From NCBI RefSeq assembly GCF_025949695.1, contig NZ_JAPDFL010000001.1, positions 1,677,501 through 1,741,500 of the forward strand: DNA of 64,000 nt, written 5' to 3'. The position numbers and the translations under genes are program-made. This document shows positions 19,259 through 28,173 of the stretch, piece by piece (position 1 is the stretch's first letter; each line of letters opens with the position of its first letter). A model generated the notes under the pieces. The model ran no database searches, had not been told where the DNA came from, and was given only the letters and a program-made list of their open reading frames with translations. The stretch comes from Pararhodobacter zhoushanensis (GTDB lineage: Bacteria > Pseudomonadota > Alphaproteobacteria > Rhodobacterales > Rhodobacteraceae).

Positions 19259-19576
19259 ATGACCAATCTGACGATCATTGATCCGGCGGGCACCCGCCAC
19301 ATCCTTGATGCCGATCCGTCACTGTCGCTGATGGAGGCGATCCGCGACAGCGGCATCGACGGGATCGTGGCCGAGTGCGGTGGCACAGCGGCCTGCGCGA
19401 CCTGTCACGTGATGCTGGCCGAGGATCTCGGGCTGGAACCGGCGTCCGAGCATGAGACCGGGATGTTGGACTTCGCCGCCGTCGCGCCGAAGCCGGGCAG
19501 CCGTCTGTCGTGCCAGATCCGTGTTGCTCACCTGCCCGAAGGCGCGGAGATCACCTTGCCTGAAACGCAGTTCTAA
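19259..19576 (+). CDS. [2Fe-2S] ferredoxin, putidaredoxin type
   Basis: 105 residues with the cluster pattern C-x5-C-x2-C (ECGGTAACATCH) and the fourth Cys in RLSCQIRV. AGGGGAAGC ribosome site before ATG. It is the electron donor for the P450 10 nt upstream and should take electrons from an FAD reductase encoded elsewhere. Confidence 0.93.
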   Translation: MTNLTIIDPAGTRHILDADPSLSLMEAIRDSGIDGIVAECGGTAACATCHVMLAEDLGLEPASEHETGMLDFAAVAPKPGSRLSCQIRVAHLPEGAEITLPETQF

Positions 19577-19580
19577 GCCA

Positions 19581-19612
19581 AACGGCCCCCAGACAATCCG
19601 GGGGCCGTTCGC
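19581..19612. terminator. bidirectional terminator between ferredoxin and FAH genes
   Basis: AACGGCCCCC (19581-19590) pairs perfectly with GGGGGCCGTT (19600-19609) around a 9-nt loop, located in the 39-nt gap between two convergent genes. Confidence 0.8.
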
Positions 19613-19615
19613 ATC

Positions 19616-20602
19616 TTACGTGGTGATGTGGCGCACGCCATTTTCCAACCGGCCCAACCCGTCGACACTGATGCCGATCCGCCCGGTTTCGCGGTTCAGA
19701 AGCAGGCTCTTGTGACCGTTGGGAAAGCGCCCTTCTCCTTTGCCAGTGGTGCCAAAGCAGATCATATCGCCGGGTTCGAGCGTGAAATAACGGCTGGCCT
19801 CGGCGATGCAGGTCTCGACCCGGAACCGATAGTTCGCGGTATTGTCCCGCGCAAAGACCTCGCCGTCGATATCGGCCACGACGCTCAGATCGTTTGGATT
19901 GCCAACCTTGTCCGCAGTGGTCACCCATGGACCGACGGGGCCGAAGGTGTCGGCGCCCTTGGACCGTGTGTGATAGACGAAGTACGCATTGCGGTCGTCG
20001 TCGCCATGCCGATTCCGCCAGGCGAAGAACTCAGGGTGCGCCAGGGCCGGTGGATAGGTTACGGCGATGGAATCTTTGCCGAACTTCAACCCGTGCGAGG
20101 TCACGTCGTTGATGATCGTCCAGCCAAAGACATGATCGAGTGCCTCGGCCTCGGTGACGCGGCGGGCGCGGCGGCCGATGATCGCGCAGATCTCGGGTTC
20201 CGGGATCGTCGGACCCCAGGACGGGTCGATCTCGATATCCGCGCCATGGCCGATCAGGCAGGACGGCGGCTTGAGGAAGAAGTTCGGCACGCCCGGATCA
20301 TGGTGCGCGGTCTTCATCAGCTCGCGGTTGTTGAACGCAACACCCAGCACCTTGGAGGGACGGCGCACCGGGGGTGCAAAAGTGAGCGCCGAGACCGCCA
20401 CGCGGGGCGCGGATGCGGTCAGACCGGGCAAGTCTGCCATCAGGCCGGGGCTTGCCGCGCTCGCGTCCAACAGATCCTCTATGTCGCGCAAAGGACGGGT
20501 CAGTCGCTTGGACAAGGTCGCATCAAGATCGACGGCGGTGTCGCCATCCCTGAACCACAGTCGGTCCGTCTGGCCCGCTTGGTGGCCGGTTGCAAACTGC
20601 AT
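19616..20602 (-). CDS. Fumarylacetoacetate hydrolase-family protein
   Basis: 328 residues. The FAH metal site is recognised in TIPEPEICAIIG, with NDVTSHG and KVGNPNDLSV downstream. The family hydrolyses, decarboxylates or isomerises ring-cleavage products (fumarylpyruvate, HpaG-type oxo acids). AAGGAA precedes ATG 20602. It is divergent from the IclR gene over a 92-nt region that holds operator site B, so it is likely controlled by that regulator and acts downstream of one of the dioxygenases. Confidence 0.88.
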   Translation of the reverse strand: MQFATGHQAGQTDRLWFRDGDTAVDLDATLSKRLTRPLRDIEDLLDASAASPGLMADLPGLTASAPRVAVSALTFAPPVRRPSKVLGVAFNNRELMKTAHHDPGVPNFFLKPPSCLIGHGADIEIDPSWGPTIPEPEICAIIGRRARRVTEAEALDHVFGWTIINDVTSHGLKFGKDSIAVTYPPALAHPEFFAWRNRHGDDDRNAYFVYHTRSKGADTFGPVGPWVTTADKVGNPNDLSVVADIDGEVFARDNTANYRFRVETCIAEASRYFTLEPGDMICFGTTGKGEGRFPNGHKSLLLNRETGRIGISVDGLGRLENGVRHITT

Positions 20603-20683
20603 CGCAGAGGTTCCTTGTGTTAGTCTTCGGAGCTGTGATCACTCTAGAGGCGCGTTTTCAAAGACCCGTCCTTGAACAGAGGG

Positions 20684-20702
20684 AATTTCGATCAGTGAAA
20701 TT
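20684..20702. promoter_or_regulatory. putative IclR operator, site B (IclR/FAH divergent promoter)
   Basis: AATTTC-GATCAGT-GAAATT, perfect 6-bp arms around 7 nt. It overlaps the proposed GTG start of the IclR gene, consistent with autoregulation, or with a start slightly different from the one chosen. Confidence 0.55.
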
Positions 20703-21519
20703 GGAACACGAGACAGACCCGCCCGCCAGCGAAGCGAATAGCTATGAACCGTTGAAGACGGTGCAAAAGACGATGTTGGTTTTGGAAGAACTCAATCGCT
20801 ATCCGACCCGGCGCGTGCAGGAACTCTGCGCGGTGACGGCGATACCGGCTTCGACCATGATTCGCATTCTCGAAACCCTGTGCGACATGGGTTATGTGCG
20901 CAAACTCTCGCGGCGCACCGGCTATTGCCTGACGCCCAAGATAACTTCGCTTTCAGCCGGATACCACGGGCTTCCGCGCGTGTTCAACGCGATCCGCCGT
21001 GTCGCTGATGCCCTGACCGAGCAGATCCGCTGGCCCTGTGCGATCTGCACCTTTGACGTCAATGCGATGGTTGTACGCTATTCGACAATCCCGTCGAGCC
21101 CGCTGTCGCACAAGCATTCCACGCTGAACCGGCGTCTGGACATGCTGACGCGGGCGCATGGCCGGGCGTGGATGGCCTTTGTCGAGGATGAAGAGCGCCG
21201 CCGCATCTGGGAGGTGCTGATCCGCTCGGGCCTGCACGCCGGGCCGGTAGGCGCGCTTGAGGCCGAGATGGCCGACGTGCTCGACAGTGTTCGCCAGACC
21301 GGCGTCGCACGCCGCGACTCGGCCACCGAGCCCGATACGACGACTTTTGCCGTGCCGGTGTTTGTTGGCCCGAAACTGGTCGCAACGCTGGGTGTCACAC
21401 ACTTTGCCAGGGCAAAATCGGACCCGGCGATGCTGATCGACACCATGCGGCGCGCCAGCACTGAACTGCGCAATCTGGGGCCTGAGGCATCGAGCGCCGA
21501 AGATCCGCGGCCGGACTGA
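20695..21519 (+). CDS. IclR-family transcriptional regulator
   Basis: 274 residues from GTG 20695 (AGAGGGA about 10 nt upstream). The winged HTH is at residues 15-75 (VQELCAVTAIPASTMIRILE), followed by the IclR effector domain. IclR proteins often control protocatechuate and related pathways and bind short palindromes. It is divergent from FAH and is followed 26 nt later by the SnoaL-like/hydrolase/LigAB run. Three matching palindromes in the cluster make it the best candidate for the pathway regulator. Confidence 0.88.
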   Translation: MKLEHETDPPASEANSYEPLKTVQKTMLVLEELNRYPTRRVQELCAVTAIPASTMIRILETLCDMGYVRKLSRRTGYCLTPKITSLSAGYHGLPRVFNAIRRVADALTEQIRWPCAICTFDVNAMVVRYSTIPSSPLSHKHSTLNRRLDMLTRAHGRAWMAFVEDEERRRIWEVLIRSGLHAGPVGALEAEMADVLDSVRQTGVARRDSATEPDTTTFAVPVFVGPKLVATLGVTHFARAKSDPAMLIDTMRRASTELRNLGPEASSAEDPRPD

Positions 21520-21545
21520 GACCCTGAATAACGGAAAGAAGAGTG

Positions 21546-22007
21546 ATGGATTTAGAGACTGACCTGACCGCCTTGCTGGACCGCCAGCGCATTGCCGCGT
21601 TGCAGACCTGCTTTGCACAGGCACTGGATGGCGGCACGTTGGCGCAGTTTCTCAGCGTGTTTACCGACGATGTTACCTACAGCAACGGCCCGCGCGTGTT
21701 GCAGGGCCACGCCGGACTCCGCGGTTTTTTCGAGGCGCGGCAGGCTGCGGGCCGGGTGTCGCGGCACATGATGAGCGGACTTGATATCAGTTTTGACGGA
21801 CCGGACGCTGCGCGCAGCCACAGTGTCTGGCTCAGCTTCGCCGGGGACGGCCCGCTGCCCGTCGGCCATGCAGAACCGTTTCTGGTCGCGGATATGCACG
21901 ACGACTATCTGCGCACGCCAGCAGGGTGGCGGATCGCGCGGCGGGTCATCACGCCAGCGTTCCGCAATCCCGGCATCGGCAATCCGCCCAGCGGGGCGCG
22001 GGCATGA
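21546..22007 (+). CDS. SnoaL-like / NTF2-fold protein
   Basis: 153 residues with the nuclear-transport-factor-2 cone layout (LLDRQRIAALQTCFAQALD, FTDDVTYSNGPRVLQGHAGLR, then GWRIARRVI). Relatives include small isomerases, hydratases and the small subunits of ring-hydroxylating dioxygenases. No partner large subunit is present. GAAAGAAG lies before ATG. Its stop overlaps the start of the alpha/beta hydrolase. Specific role unknown. Confidence 0.75.
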   Translation: MDLETDLTALLDRQRIAALQTCFAQALDGGTLAQFLSVFTDDVTYSNGPRVLQGHAGLRGFFEARQAAGRVSRHMMSGLDISFDGPDAARSHSVWLSFAGDGPLPVGHAEPFLVADMHDDYLRTPAGWRIARRVITPAFRNPGIGNPPSGARA

Positions 22008-22792
22008 GGCGGGTTGCGGAGCTTGCTGTCGAAACCACGGGGGAAGGGGCTCCGGCGCTGGTTTTCCTGCACGGTTTTTCGCTGGACCGGCGGTCCTGGG
22101 CACCGCAGATCGCGGCCTTTTCGCAAGATCACCACTGCGTCGCCTATGATCTGCGCGGGTTTGGCGACAGCCCGCCCCCGCAGGGCGACTACGATCACGC
22201 CGCCGATCTGGCGGCGGTGATTGCGGATAAGGTGACCGGGCCATACGTCCTCATCGGGCTGTCGCTGGGTGCCAATGTCGCGCTGGCCCTGTCGGCGCAG
22301 CGACCGGCCGGGCTGGCCGGGCTGGTTCTGGCGTCGAGCGGGTTGTTCGGCCACGACTGGCAGGGCGAGGAACGCCCGCCCGCCGCCGCTGACCGCGTCG
22401 CTGCCGACCAAGGGGTCGAGGCAGCGCGTGCGTTCTGGCTGGCCCATCCGCTCTTTGCGTCGCTGGACAACTGGCCCGAAGCTCGCGCTCAGGCACATCA
22501 CATGGTGGCTGCGTATTCCGGCTGGCACTGGCAAGCGCCGGGTCGCGGTGCCCGCATCGCGCCGGTGCGCGCGCTGTCGGATGTGGCGGTGCCTACACTG
22601 GTGCTGTCAGGCGAGCGCGACGTCGCAGGTTACCGCGCCATCGCGTCGGCGCTGGCGCAAGGCATTCCCGACGCGCGGCTGGAACGGCTGCCCGGCGCCG
22701 GACATCTGTGCAATCTCGAAGATCCCGCGCAATTCAATGCGGCCGTGCAGGCCTTTCTGACGTCCTTGGTCGCGAAGGAGGAAACCGCATGA
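22004..22792 (+). CDS. Alpha/beta hydrolase, possible meta-cleavage product hydrolase
   Basis: 262 residues. Nucleophile elbow GLSLG, acid in LSGERD, His in GAGHLCN; oxyanion region FLHGFSLDRRSW. Overall similar to C-C hydrolases and 3-oxoadipate enol-lactonase. It overlaps the SnoaL-like gene (ATGA) and ligA (ATGA), so it belongs to the same message. Possible jobs are cleavage of the ring-fission product or hydrolysis of an aromatic ester. Confidence 0.82.
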   Translation: MRRVAELAVETTGEGAPALVFLHGFSLDRRSWAPQIAAFSQDHHCVAYDLRGFGDSPPPQGDYDHAADLAAVIADKVTGPYVLIGLSLGANVALALSAQRPAGLAGLVLASSGLFGHDWQGEERPPAAADRVAADQGVEAARAFWLAHPLFASLDNWPEARAQAHHMVAAYSGWHWQAPGRGARIAPVRALSDVAVPTLVLSGERDVAGYRAIASALAQGIPDARLERLPGAGHLCNLEDPAQFNAAVQAFLTSLVAKEETA

Positions 22793-23166
22793 GCAACTCG
22801 ATTCCGCTGACATTGGACGAGCCGGGCACCTATGTCTTCACCGCCGAAGCCGCGCTCAGGGGCCACAAACTGACGGCCTTTGGCCTGTCGCTGCGCCGTC
22901 CTGATAACCGGAAGATCTTTCTCGCCGATGAAGAGGCCTACATGCAAAAGGCTGGGCTGACAGACGCGCAAATCGCGCTGGTCCGCGCCCGCGACTGGAC
23001 CGGACTGATCCGCGCCGGGGGCCATCTGCAATCCATGCTCAAGGTCGCGGCGACGGTCGGTCAGGACCTGTGGCACATCGGCGCGCATAACGCCGGGATC
23101 TCACGCGAAGAGCTGATCGCGCTCTGCCCGCGCCGCCTTGATATCACGCCCGAAGGAGGCATCTGA
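22789..23166 (+). CDS. ligA: Protocatechuate 4,5-dioxygenase alpha (LigA-like) subunit
   Basis: 125 residues, helical, with the LigA pattern (LHRPENR-like LRRPDNRKIFLADEEAYMQ, then LTDAQIALVRARDWTGLIRAGG). AAGGAGG precedes ATG. The small subunit covers the active site of the LigB-type subunit encoded next, whose start overlaps the ligA stop (TGATG). Together they form a type II extradiol dioxygenase. Confidence 0.88.
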   Translation: MSNSIPLTLDEPGTYVFTAEAALRGHKLTAFGLSLRRPDNRKIFLADEEAYMQKAGLTDAQIALVRARDWTGLIRAGGHLQSMLKVAATVGQDLWHIGAHNAGISREELIALCPRRLDITPEGGI

Positions 23167-24005
23167 TGGCCCGCATCGTCGGAGGTTTAGGCATTTCGCA
23201 CACACCGTCCATGGGGATGGCCTTTGACAAGGGCATGGCTGGCGGCTGGGCCGACATCTGGCGCCCCTGGTACGACGGCACGCGCCCGGTGCGCGACTGG
23301 CTGGAACGGATCAAGCCCGACAAGCTGATGGTGATCTACAATGATCACCTCAACCATTTCGATTTCTCCGCCTACCCGACCTTCGCCATCGGCGTCGCCC
23401 CCGAGTTTCCGCAAGCCGACGAAGGATGGGGCCTGCGGCCCTTCCCCGACCTGCCGGGCGACACCGGCATGGCGATGCAGATAACCGAGCGACTGGTGCG
23501 CGGCGGGTTCGATTTGACGGTCTGTCAGGACCTGTCGGTGGATCACGGCATTTATTCGTGGTTCCCTTATTTGATGAGCCCGCCCTGGCCCGTGCCGATT
23601 GTTCCGCTGGCGGTCAACATGGTGCGCCAGCCGATCCCGACCAACCAGCGGCTTTGGGATTTGGGTCGCGCAATCGGCGCGGCAATCCGCGCGATGCCGG
23701 GAGATGAGCGCGTCGTGGTGATCGCCACCGGCGGCATGTCTCACCAGATCAGCGGTGCGCGATTCGGCATCGCCAACGAAGGGCTGGATGCGTGGTTCCT
23801 GCGCAACCTCAAGGACAACGCAGCAATGCTGGTGGGCACCCCGCAAGAGGAACTGATGCGCTTGGGCGGGACCGAGGCGGCGGAACTGGCGATCTGGTTC
23901 GCAATGCGATCGGCGCTGTCAGACGACACCCGCGAGGTCTATTCCTATCACACCTTCCCGGCCATCACCGGCTGCGGTGTGGTGGTGTATGAAGAGCCGC
24001 GTTGA
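23166..24005 (+). CDS. ligB: Protocatechuate 4,5-dioxygenase beta (LigB-like) subunit
   Basis: 279 residues. The metal and catalytic His positions of the LigB superfamily are visible: GISHTPSMG (His12), YNDHLNHFDF, LSVDHGIYSW and GGMSHQISG. It cleaves a catechol-type ring at the bond beside a hydroxyl (protocatechuate, gallate or 3-O-methylgallate). It follows ligA directly. The protein is close to the usual LigB length of about 300. The preferred substrate cannot be fixed from sequence. With LigM nearby, a demethylated methoxybenzoate is likely. Confidence 0.88.
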   Translation: MARIVGGLGISHTPSMGMAFDKGMAGGWADIWRPWYDGTRPVRDWLERIKPDKLMVIYNDHLNHFDFSAYPTFAIGVAPEFPQADEGWGLRPFPDLPGDTGMAMQITERLVRGGFDLTVCQDLSVDHGIYSWFPYLMSPPWPVPIVPLAVNMVRQPIPTNQRLWDLGRAIGAAIRAMPGDERVVVIATGGMSHQISGARFGIANEGLDAWFLRNLKDNAAMLVGTPQEELMRLGGTEAAELAIWFAMRSALSDDTREVYSYHTFPAITGCGVVVYEEPR

Positions 24006-24022
24006 TTTCGGATATTGAAATC
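24004..24022. promoter_or_regulatory. putative IclR operator, site C (upstream of TRAP system 2)
   Basis: GATTTC-GGATATT-GAAATC, perfect 6-bp arms around 7 nt, starting at the end of ligB and about 110 bp before the dctP start. Confidence 0.55.
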
Positions 24023-24130
24023 ACGGCGCGCAATGAGACCGCTCACGCCTCTGCTGAGCCAGACTGATCCCAAGGCATCCAACGGCAATCTGTCGCGGAT
24101 GCCGGTTCATGCTACGAGGGAGGAAGTCGC

Positions 24131-25138
24131 ATGTTGACTGGAATTTCCACGCGCGCTGCTGTGCTCGCTACTGCTCTGGGCTTTGCCGCCGTACCGGCTG
24201 GAGCCGAAACGCTCAAGCTGGCGCATTTTGTGCCAACGACCCATATCCTGACCGCTTCCGTTGTCGAACCCTTCGTCAACGCGGTCTCCGCTGCCACCAA
24301 CGGCGACCTGCAAATTCAGGTCTTCCCGTCAGGTGAGCTGGGTGCCGGCCCGGGCGAGCAATACGTGCGCGCCCTGAACGGCATTGCCGATATTGTCTGG
24401 AGCGTGACCGGCTACACCTCGACACAGTTCGAGCGCACGATGATCGCCGAGCTGCCCGGCGTTTTTGACGGGCAGAACGGTGCCGAAGTCCTGCACGGGG
24501 CGCTGGCCGATCATCTGGCGGTCGAGTTCCCGGGCACGCATCCGCTGGCCCTCTGGACGGCTGAGCCCAATATCCTGATCATGCGCAACCGTGAGATCCG
24601 CAGCCCCGAAGATCTGCGTGGCCTGCGCATCCGCGTCGCGGGCGCGTTCCCGGCGATGATCGTCGAGGCGCTGGGCGGCACTGCCGTGCAGATGCCGGCG
24701 GCCGAAGGCTATAACGCCCTGCAGAACGGCCTGATCGACGGCACCCTGACCGGGGCCAGCGCGGTTGCTGATTTCCGCTTTGGCGAGGTCGCGGATTACT
24801 TCATTCTGGGGCCGGATCTGGGCCATGTCGGGTTCTACCTGACCATGAGCCAGGCGTCGTATGATGCGCTGTCGCCCGAGCATCAGGCAGCCATCGACGA
24901 CGCATCCGGTCTGGCGCTGGCCAATAGCGGCGAGGCAGGCTGGAACGCGCATGCCGACGAGACCATCGCGGCCCTGCGCGCCGACCCCAACGAGAACGTC
25001 ATCGACCTGAGGCCAGAGGAAATCGCCGCGTTTGACGCGATTACCGTTCAGCTGCGCGATGACGTAGTGGCCGAGATGGACGGGCGCGGTATCGATGCGA
25101 GCGCCACGCTGGCCGCAATGCAGAGCGCCAGTCAATGA
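24131..25138 (+). CDS. dctP: TRAP transporter substrate-binding protein, system 2
   Basis: 335 residues. Signal peptide MLTGISTRAAVLA to VPAGA, then a DctP fold (LKLAHFVPTTHILT, GDLQIQVFPSGELG, EDLRGLRIRVAG). GGGAGGAAG is a strong ribosome site. It heads a dctPQM operon placed right after ligAB and preceded by palindrome C, so the ligand is probably an aromatic acid or a ring-cleavage acid. Confidence 0.92.
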   Translation: MLTGISTRAAVLATALGFAAVPAGAETLKLAHFVPTTHILTASVVEPFVNAVSAATNGDLQIQVFPSGELGAGPGEQYVRALNGIADIVWSVTGYTSTQFERTMIAELPGVFDGQNGAEVLHGALADHLAVEFPGTHPLALWTAEPNILIMRNREIRSPEDLRGLRIRVAGAFPAMIVEALGGTAVQMPAAEGYNALQNGLIDGTLTGASAVADFRFGEVADYFILGPDLGHVGFYLTMSQASYDALSPEHQAAIDDASGLALANSGEAGWNAHADETIAALRADPNENVIDLRPEEIAAFDAITVQLRDDVVAEMDGRGIDASATLAAMQSASQ

Positions 25139-25677
25139 CAGCTTCGGCGACGCGCAACAGCCCGCTCGTTTGGGCGCGGCGCGTGGTCGATGTCTTTGTG
25201 ACAGCTTCGGCATGGATTGGCGGCGCAGGACTTGCCGCCGGCCTTGCCGTGGTGCTAGTCGATGTGATCGGCCGCGCCTTCGGCCACCCGCTCTCGGGTT
25301 CTCCTGACATTGTGCAGATGTGTTATGTGGTCATCGTCTTTGGCTGCGTTCCCTTGTGTGAACGGACGGCCGGGAACGTCCGGCTCGACCTGCTCGAGCC
25401 GTTTTTTCCCGCCCCTCTGAACCGAGTCTTTGACTTTATCGCCACGGCGCTGGGGATGATGCTGTTCGTGCTGATCGGCTGGAAATGCTGGGAGGCCGCG
25501 CAGATTTCTCAAATGCTGAACCTTGCGACCAACGTACGGCGCATTCCTAAGGCGCCGTTCCAGATCGGCGTTACCGTGGCGTGCGCGATCGTGGTCTGCT
25601 CGATGCTGGTCCACCTGTTTGAAATCGCCGTCGGTAAAACCGACGCCGACCGCAAAACCGAGGAGCCTCTGACGTGA
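25135..25677 (+). CDS. dctQ: TRAP transporter small permease, system 2
   Basis: 180 residues with four membrane segments (about 26-45, 59-74, 99-117, 140-159), normal for DctQ. It overlaps dctP (ATGA) and dctM (GTGA). Confidence 0.9.
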   Translation: MTASATRNSPLVWARRVVDVFVTASAWIGGAGLAAGLAVVLVDVIGRAFGHPLSGSPDIVQMCYVVIVFGCVPLCERTAGNVRLDLLEPFFPAPLNRVFDFIATALGMMLFVLIGWKCWEAAQISQMLNLATNVRRIPKAPFQIGVTVACAIVVCSMLVHLFEIAVGKTDADRKTEEPLT

Positions 25678-26977
25678 GCCCCGCCCTGATCGGCCTGTTC
25701 GGCATCCTGGCCCTGTTTTTTCTGATGGCGATCCGGGTGCCGATTGCCTTCGCCATGCTCGCCGTCGGTCTGGCCGGAACCGCCAGCCTGAGCGGTCTGC
25801 AACCCGCGATGAGTATGCTGGCCACCGAAAGCTTCACGGTCGCGACATCATACGAGTTGATCGTGGTGCCGTTGTTCATCCTGATGGGCAACGTCGCGAC
25901 CGCAGCGGGCATGAGCGGCGCGCTTTACGACGGGGCTTATGCCTGGATCGGGCGGTTTCGGGGCGGGCTGGCGTCGGCCACCATCGTCGGCTGCGCCGGG
26001 TTTGCGGCGCTGTCCGGCAGCTCCATCGCTTCAGCCCTGACGATGGGCAAGGTGTCAATCGGCGAGATGAACCGCTTTGGCTATTCACCCCGCCTTGCTA
26101 CGGGCGTTGTCGCCGCCGGCGGCACGCTGGGGATCCTGATCCCGCCCTCAACCGGCTTTGTGCTCTATGCCATCCTGACCCAGCAATCCATCGGACGGCT
26201 GTTTCTGGCCGGCGTCATCCCGGGCATCCTGCTGGCCGCGCTTTTTGTCGGTACGGTAACGGTTCTCTGTACCGTGTTCCCGTCCTGGGGTCCGCCCGGC
26301 CCGCGCACGAGCTGGTCGCAAAAGGCAAGGCGACCCTTGGCGCGTTGCCGATCGTGGCAATCATCGTCGTCTCGATCGGCGGGATTTACACCGGGATTTT
26401 CTCGCCCATCGAGTCGTCGGCCATCGGGGCAGGCCTGTCTATTGTGCTGGGCTTTGCGCTGCGCCGCCTCTCGTTTCGAACACTTGGTCGCGTGATCATT
26501 GACAGCGGGCGCACCACAGCGACCGTGATGTTGATCCTGATCTCGGCCTATATCCTGAACCCGTTCATCTCGCTCACGGGCGTGCCGCATGTGGTCGGGG
26601 AATATCTGGCCTCGATATCCAGCGGGCCGTTGATGACATTGGCGCTGATCCTGCTGTGCTACCTTGTGCTCGGCTGCTTTCTTGAGGGGCTGTCGATGAT
26701 CGTGCTGACCATGCCGATCTTCTACCCCATCGTCATCGGGCTTGGGTTCGATCCCATATGGTACGGCGTGATCATCGTGATCGTGCTGGAAATGGCGATG
26801 ATTTCGCCGCCGATCGGAGTCAATGTCTTCATCGTTCGCTCGATTGCGCCGACTGTGTCCCTGGCGCAGATCTTTTCGGGGGTGCTGCCGTTCTGGGTGG
26901 CGATGATTGTGCTGGTCGGGTTGCTGATCGCTTTCCCGCAACTGGCTACCTTCCTTCCCGACACGATGATCCGGTAA
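25674..26977 (+). pseudogene. dctM: TRAP transporter large permease, system 2, frameshifted
   Basis: A DctM protein of about 434 residues split over two frames. The first (GTG 25674 on) carries the N-terminal half through LGILIPPSTGFVLYA. The second carries PIVAIIVVSIGGIYTG through MISPPIGVNVFIV. One extra G in the GGGG run at 26287-26290 would join them (SWGSARPAHELVAKGKATLG). If real, system 2 is dead unless both halves assemble. If a sequencing error, the transporter is complete. Confidence 0.88.
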
Positions 26978-27006
26978 GTTGCCCGATCTCTTCAAAGGAA
27001 TGCACG

Positions 27007-27549
27007 ATGCGTGACGGACGTCCCCAACCGCTCTCCGATACTGATTGGCCTGAAGATGCGCGTGACCTGCTGGCCGGTTTCGCGGGCAAGCTGAACGTCT
27101 ACCGGGTGATGGCTCACCACCCCGCATTGCTGGCGGCCTGGGCACCGCTCCGCCGGCACATCGTGCTCGACACGTCGTTGGGACGTGAGCTGAGCGAGGT
27201 GGTCATCCTGCGCACGGGCCATCGCTTTGGCTCGGCCTACGAATGGGCGCATCATGTCAGCCGCGCGCGCGAGCTCGGCTTTTCCGACGCCCGGATCGCT
27301 GCGACGCGCGGCAGGCCCGAAGGGGATGATGGGCTGATCGTGCAGGCAGTTGATGCGCTGCTGGACGACCGAAAACTGTCCGGCGCGCTGGAGGGGGCAC
27401 TGGTCGCCCGTTTTGGCCGCAAGGCGGTTTTCGACTTGATCGCCACGGTCGGTTTCTATTCCGTGCTTGGCTATCTGCTGCTCAGCTATGACGTGCCGGT
27501 TGACGATCAGGTCGCTGCCGAATTGTTAGAAAGGCCGCTCTCGCCCTGA
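27007..27549 (+). CDS. Carboxymuconolactone decarboxylase-family (AhpD-like) protein
   Basis: 180 residues from ATG 27007 (AAAGGA upstream). Helical CMD fold with the SAYEWAHHVSRARELGFSDARI segment. The usual active-site Cys pair of AhpD (CxxC) is absent, as in decarboxylase-like members. It is the last gene of the aromatic cluster, 29 nt after dctM. It may decarboxylate a lactone intermediate or have an unrelated redox role. No gene is seen in 27550-27764. Confidence 0.8.
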   Translation: MRDGRPQPLSDTDWPEDARDLLAGFAGKLNVYRVMAHHPALLAAWAPLRRHIVLDTSLGRELSEVVILRTGHRFGSAYEWAHHVSRARELGFSDARIAATRGRPEGDDGLIVQAVDALLDDRKLSGALEGALVARFGRKAVFDLIATVGFYSVLGYLLLSYDVPVDDQVAAELLERPLSP

Positions 27550-27764
27550 CACTAAGTTATTCTCAAAGGCGCGTTCGTCGCGAAATTACTGGGTATCATC
27601 GGGGGCTTAACGTTCTCTATCGAAAAAAAGGGCTGAGGTGCTTCCGGGCAGGGCTCATGCTGGCTTTGCAGATGCAGGCATGCATTGAACAACTTAGAAA
27701 GCTTTCTCAGGCAGAATGAGACGCGAGGCGCGGGAACAGGGGGTGGCGCGAGATCGTGAAACTT

Positions 27765-28010
27765 TCACCTGCACGCCCTCACCTGATCCCGCAGCACAGC
27801 ATAGTCGCTGAGCATCCGAACAGCTATCGCCCACTCCGGCAGCCCTTCAACCTCCCCCGCTGCACGCTCCTGCTCTACCTCATTGTACGCCACCACTGGC
27901 GGGCATGGCACCTGCACCTCAGAACCTGCCGTCGCGCAACCTACCAACCAAAGCATCACGATCAGCTGGACGGCGACCGGCGGCATCGAGCATTTGTCTG
28001 TGAATGGCAT
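27765..28010 (-). CDS. Rz1-like outer-membrane lipoprotein (o-spanin), copy 2
   Basis: About 81 residues starting MPFTDKC, with lipobox LWLVGCATAG and the same C-terminal YAVLRDQVRACR as copy 1 at 5912-6157. GGGAGAG ribosome site. The first 92 nt overlap the Rz-like gene in a different frame. Divergence from copy 1 is moderate, so the two cassettes come from related but different phages. Confidence 0.7.
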   Translation of the reverse strand: MPFTDKCSMPPVAVQLIVMLWLVGCATAGSEVQVPCPPVVAYNEVEQERAAGEVEGLPEWAIAVRMLSDYAVLRDQVRACR

Positions 28011-28173
28011 CGTTTCTCTCCCTTGCGTTGAGGCGTTCAGCGGCGCGCCCGACACGTTCCCCGGTGCGGCGCAGGTTGATGAGAAACAGCGCGACCATTG
28101 CTGCTGCGAGGAGCAACCCCAGCACCTTGCGCGCCAGGCCGCTCGTGAGGATAGCGGTTGCCCAGCCGATCAC
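27919..28173 (-). CDS. Rz-like inner-membrane spanin, copy 2
   Basis: 84 residues: membrane helix (LARKVLGLLLAAAMVALFLIN) then a charged helix ending DRDALVGRLRDGRF, as in copy 1. The start overlaps the stop of the endolysin remnant (ATGA). Confidence 0.65.
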   Translation of the reverse strand: MIGWATAILTSGLARKVLGLLLAAAMVALFLINLRRTGERVGRAAERLNARERNDAIHRQMLDAAGRRPADRDALVGRLRDGRF

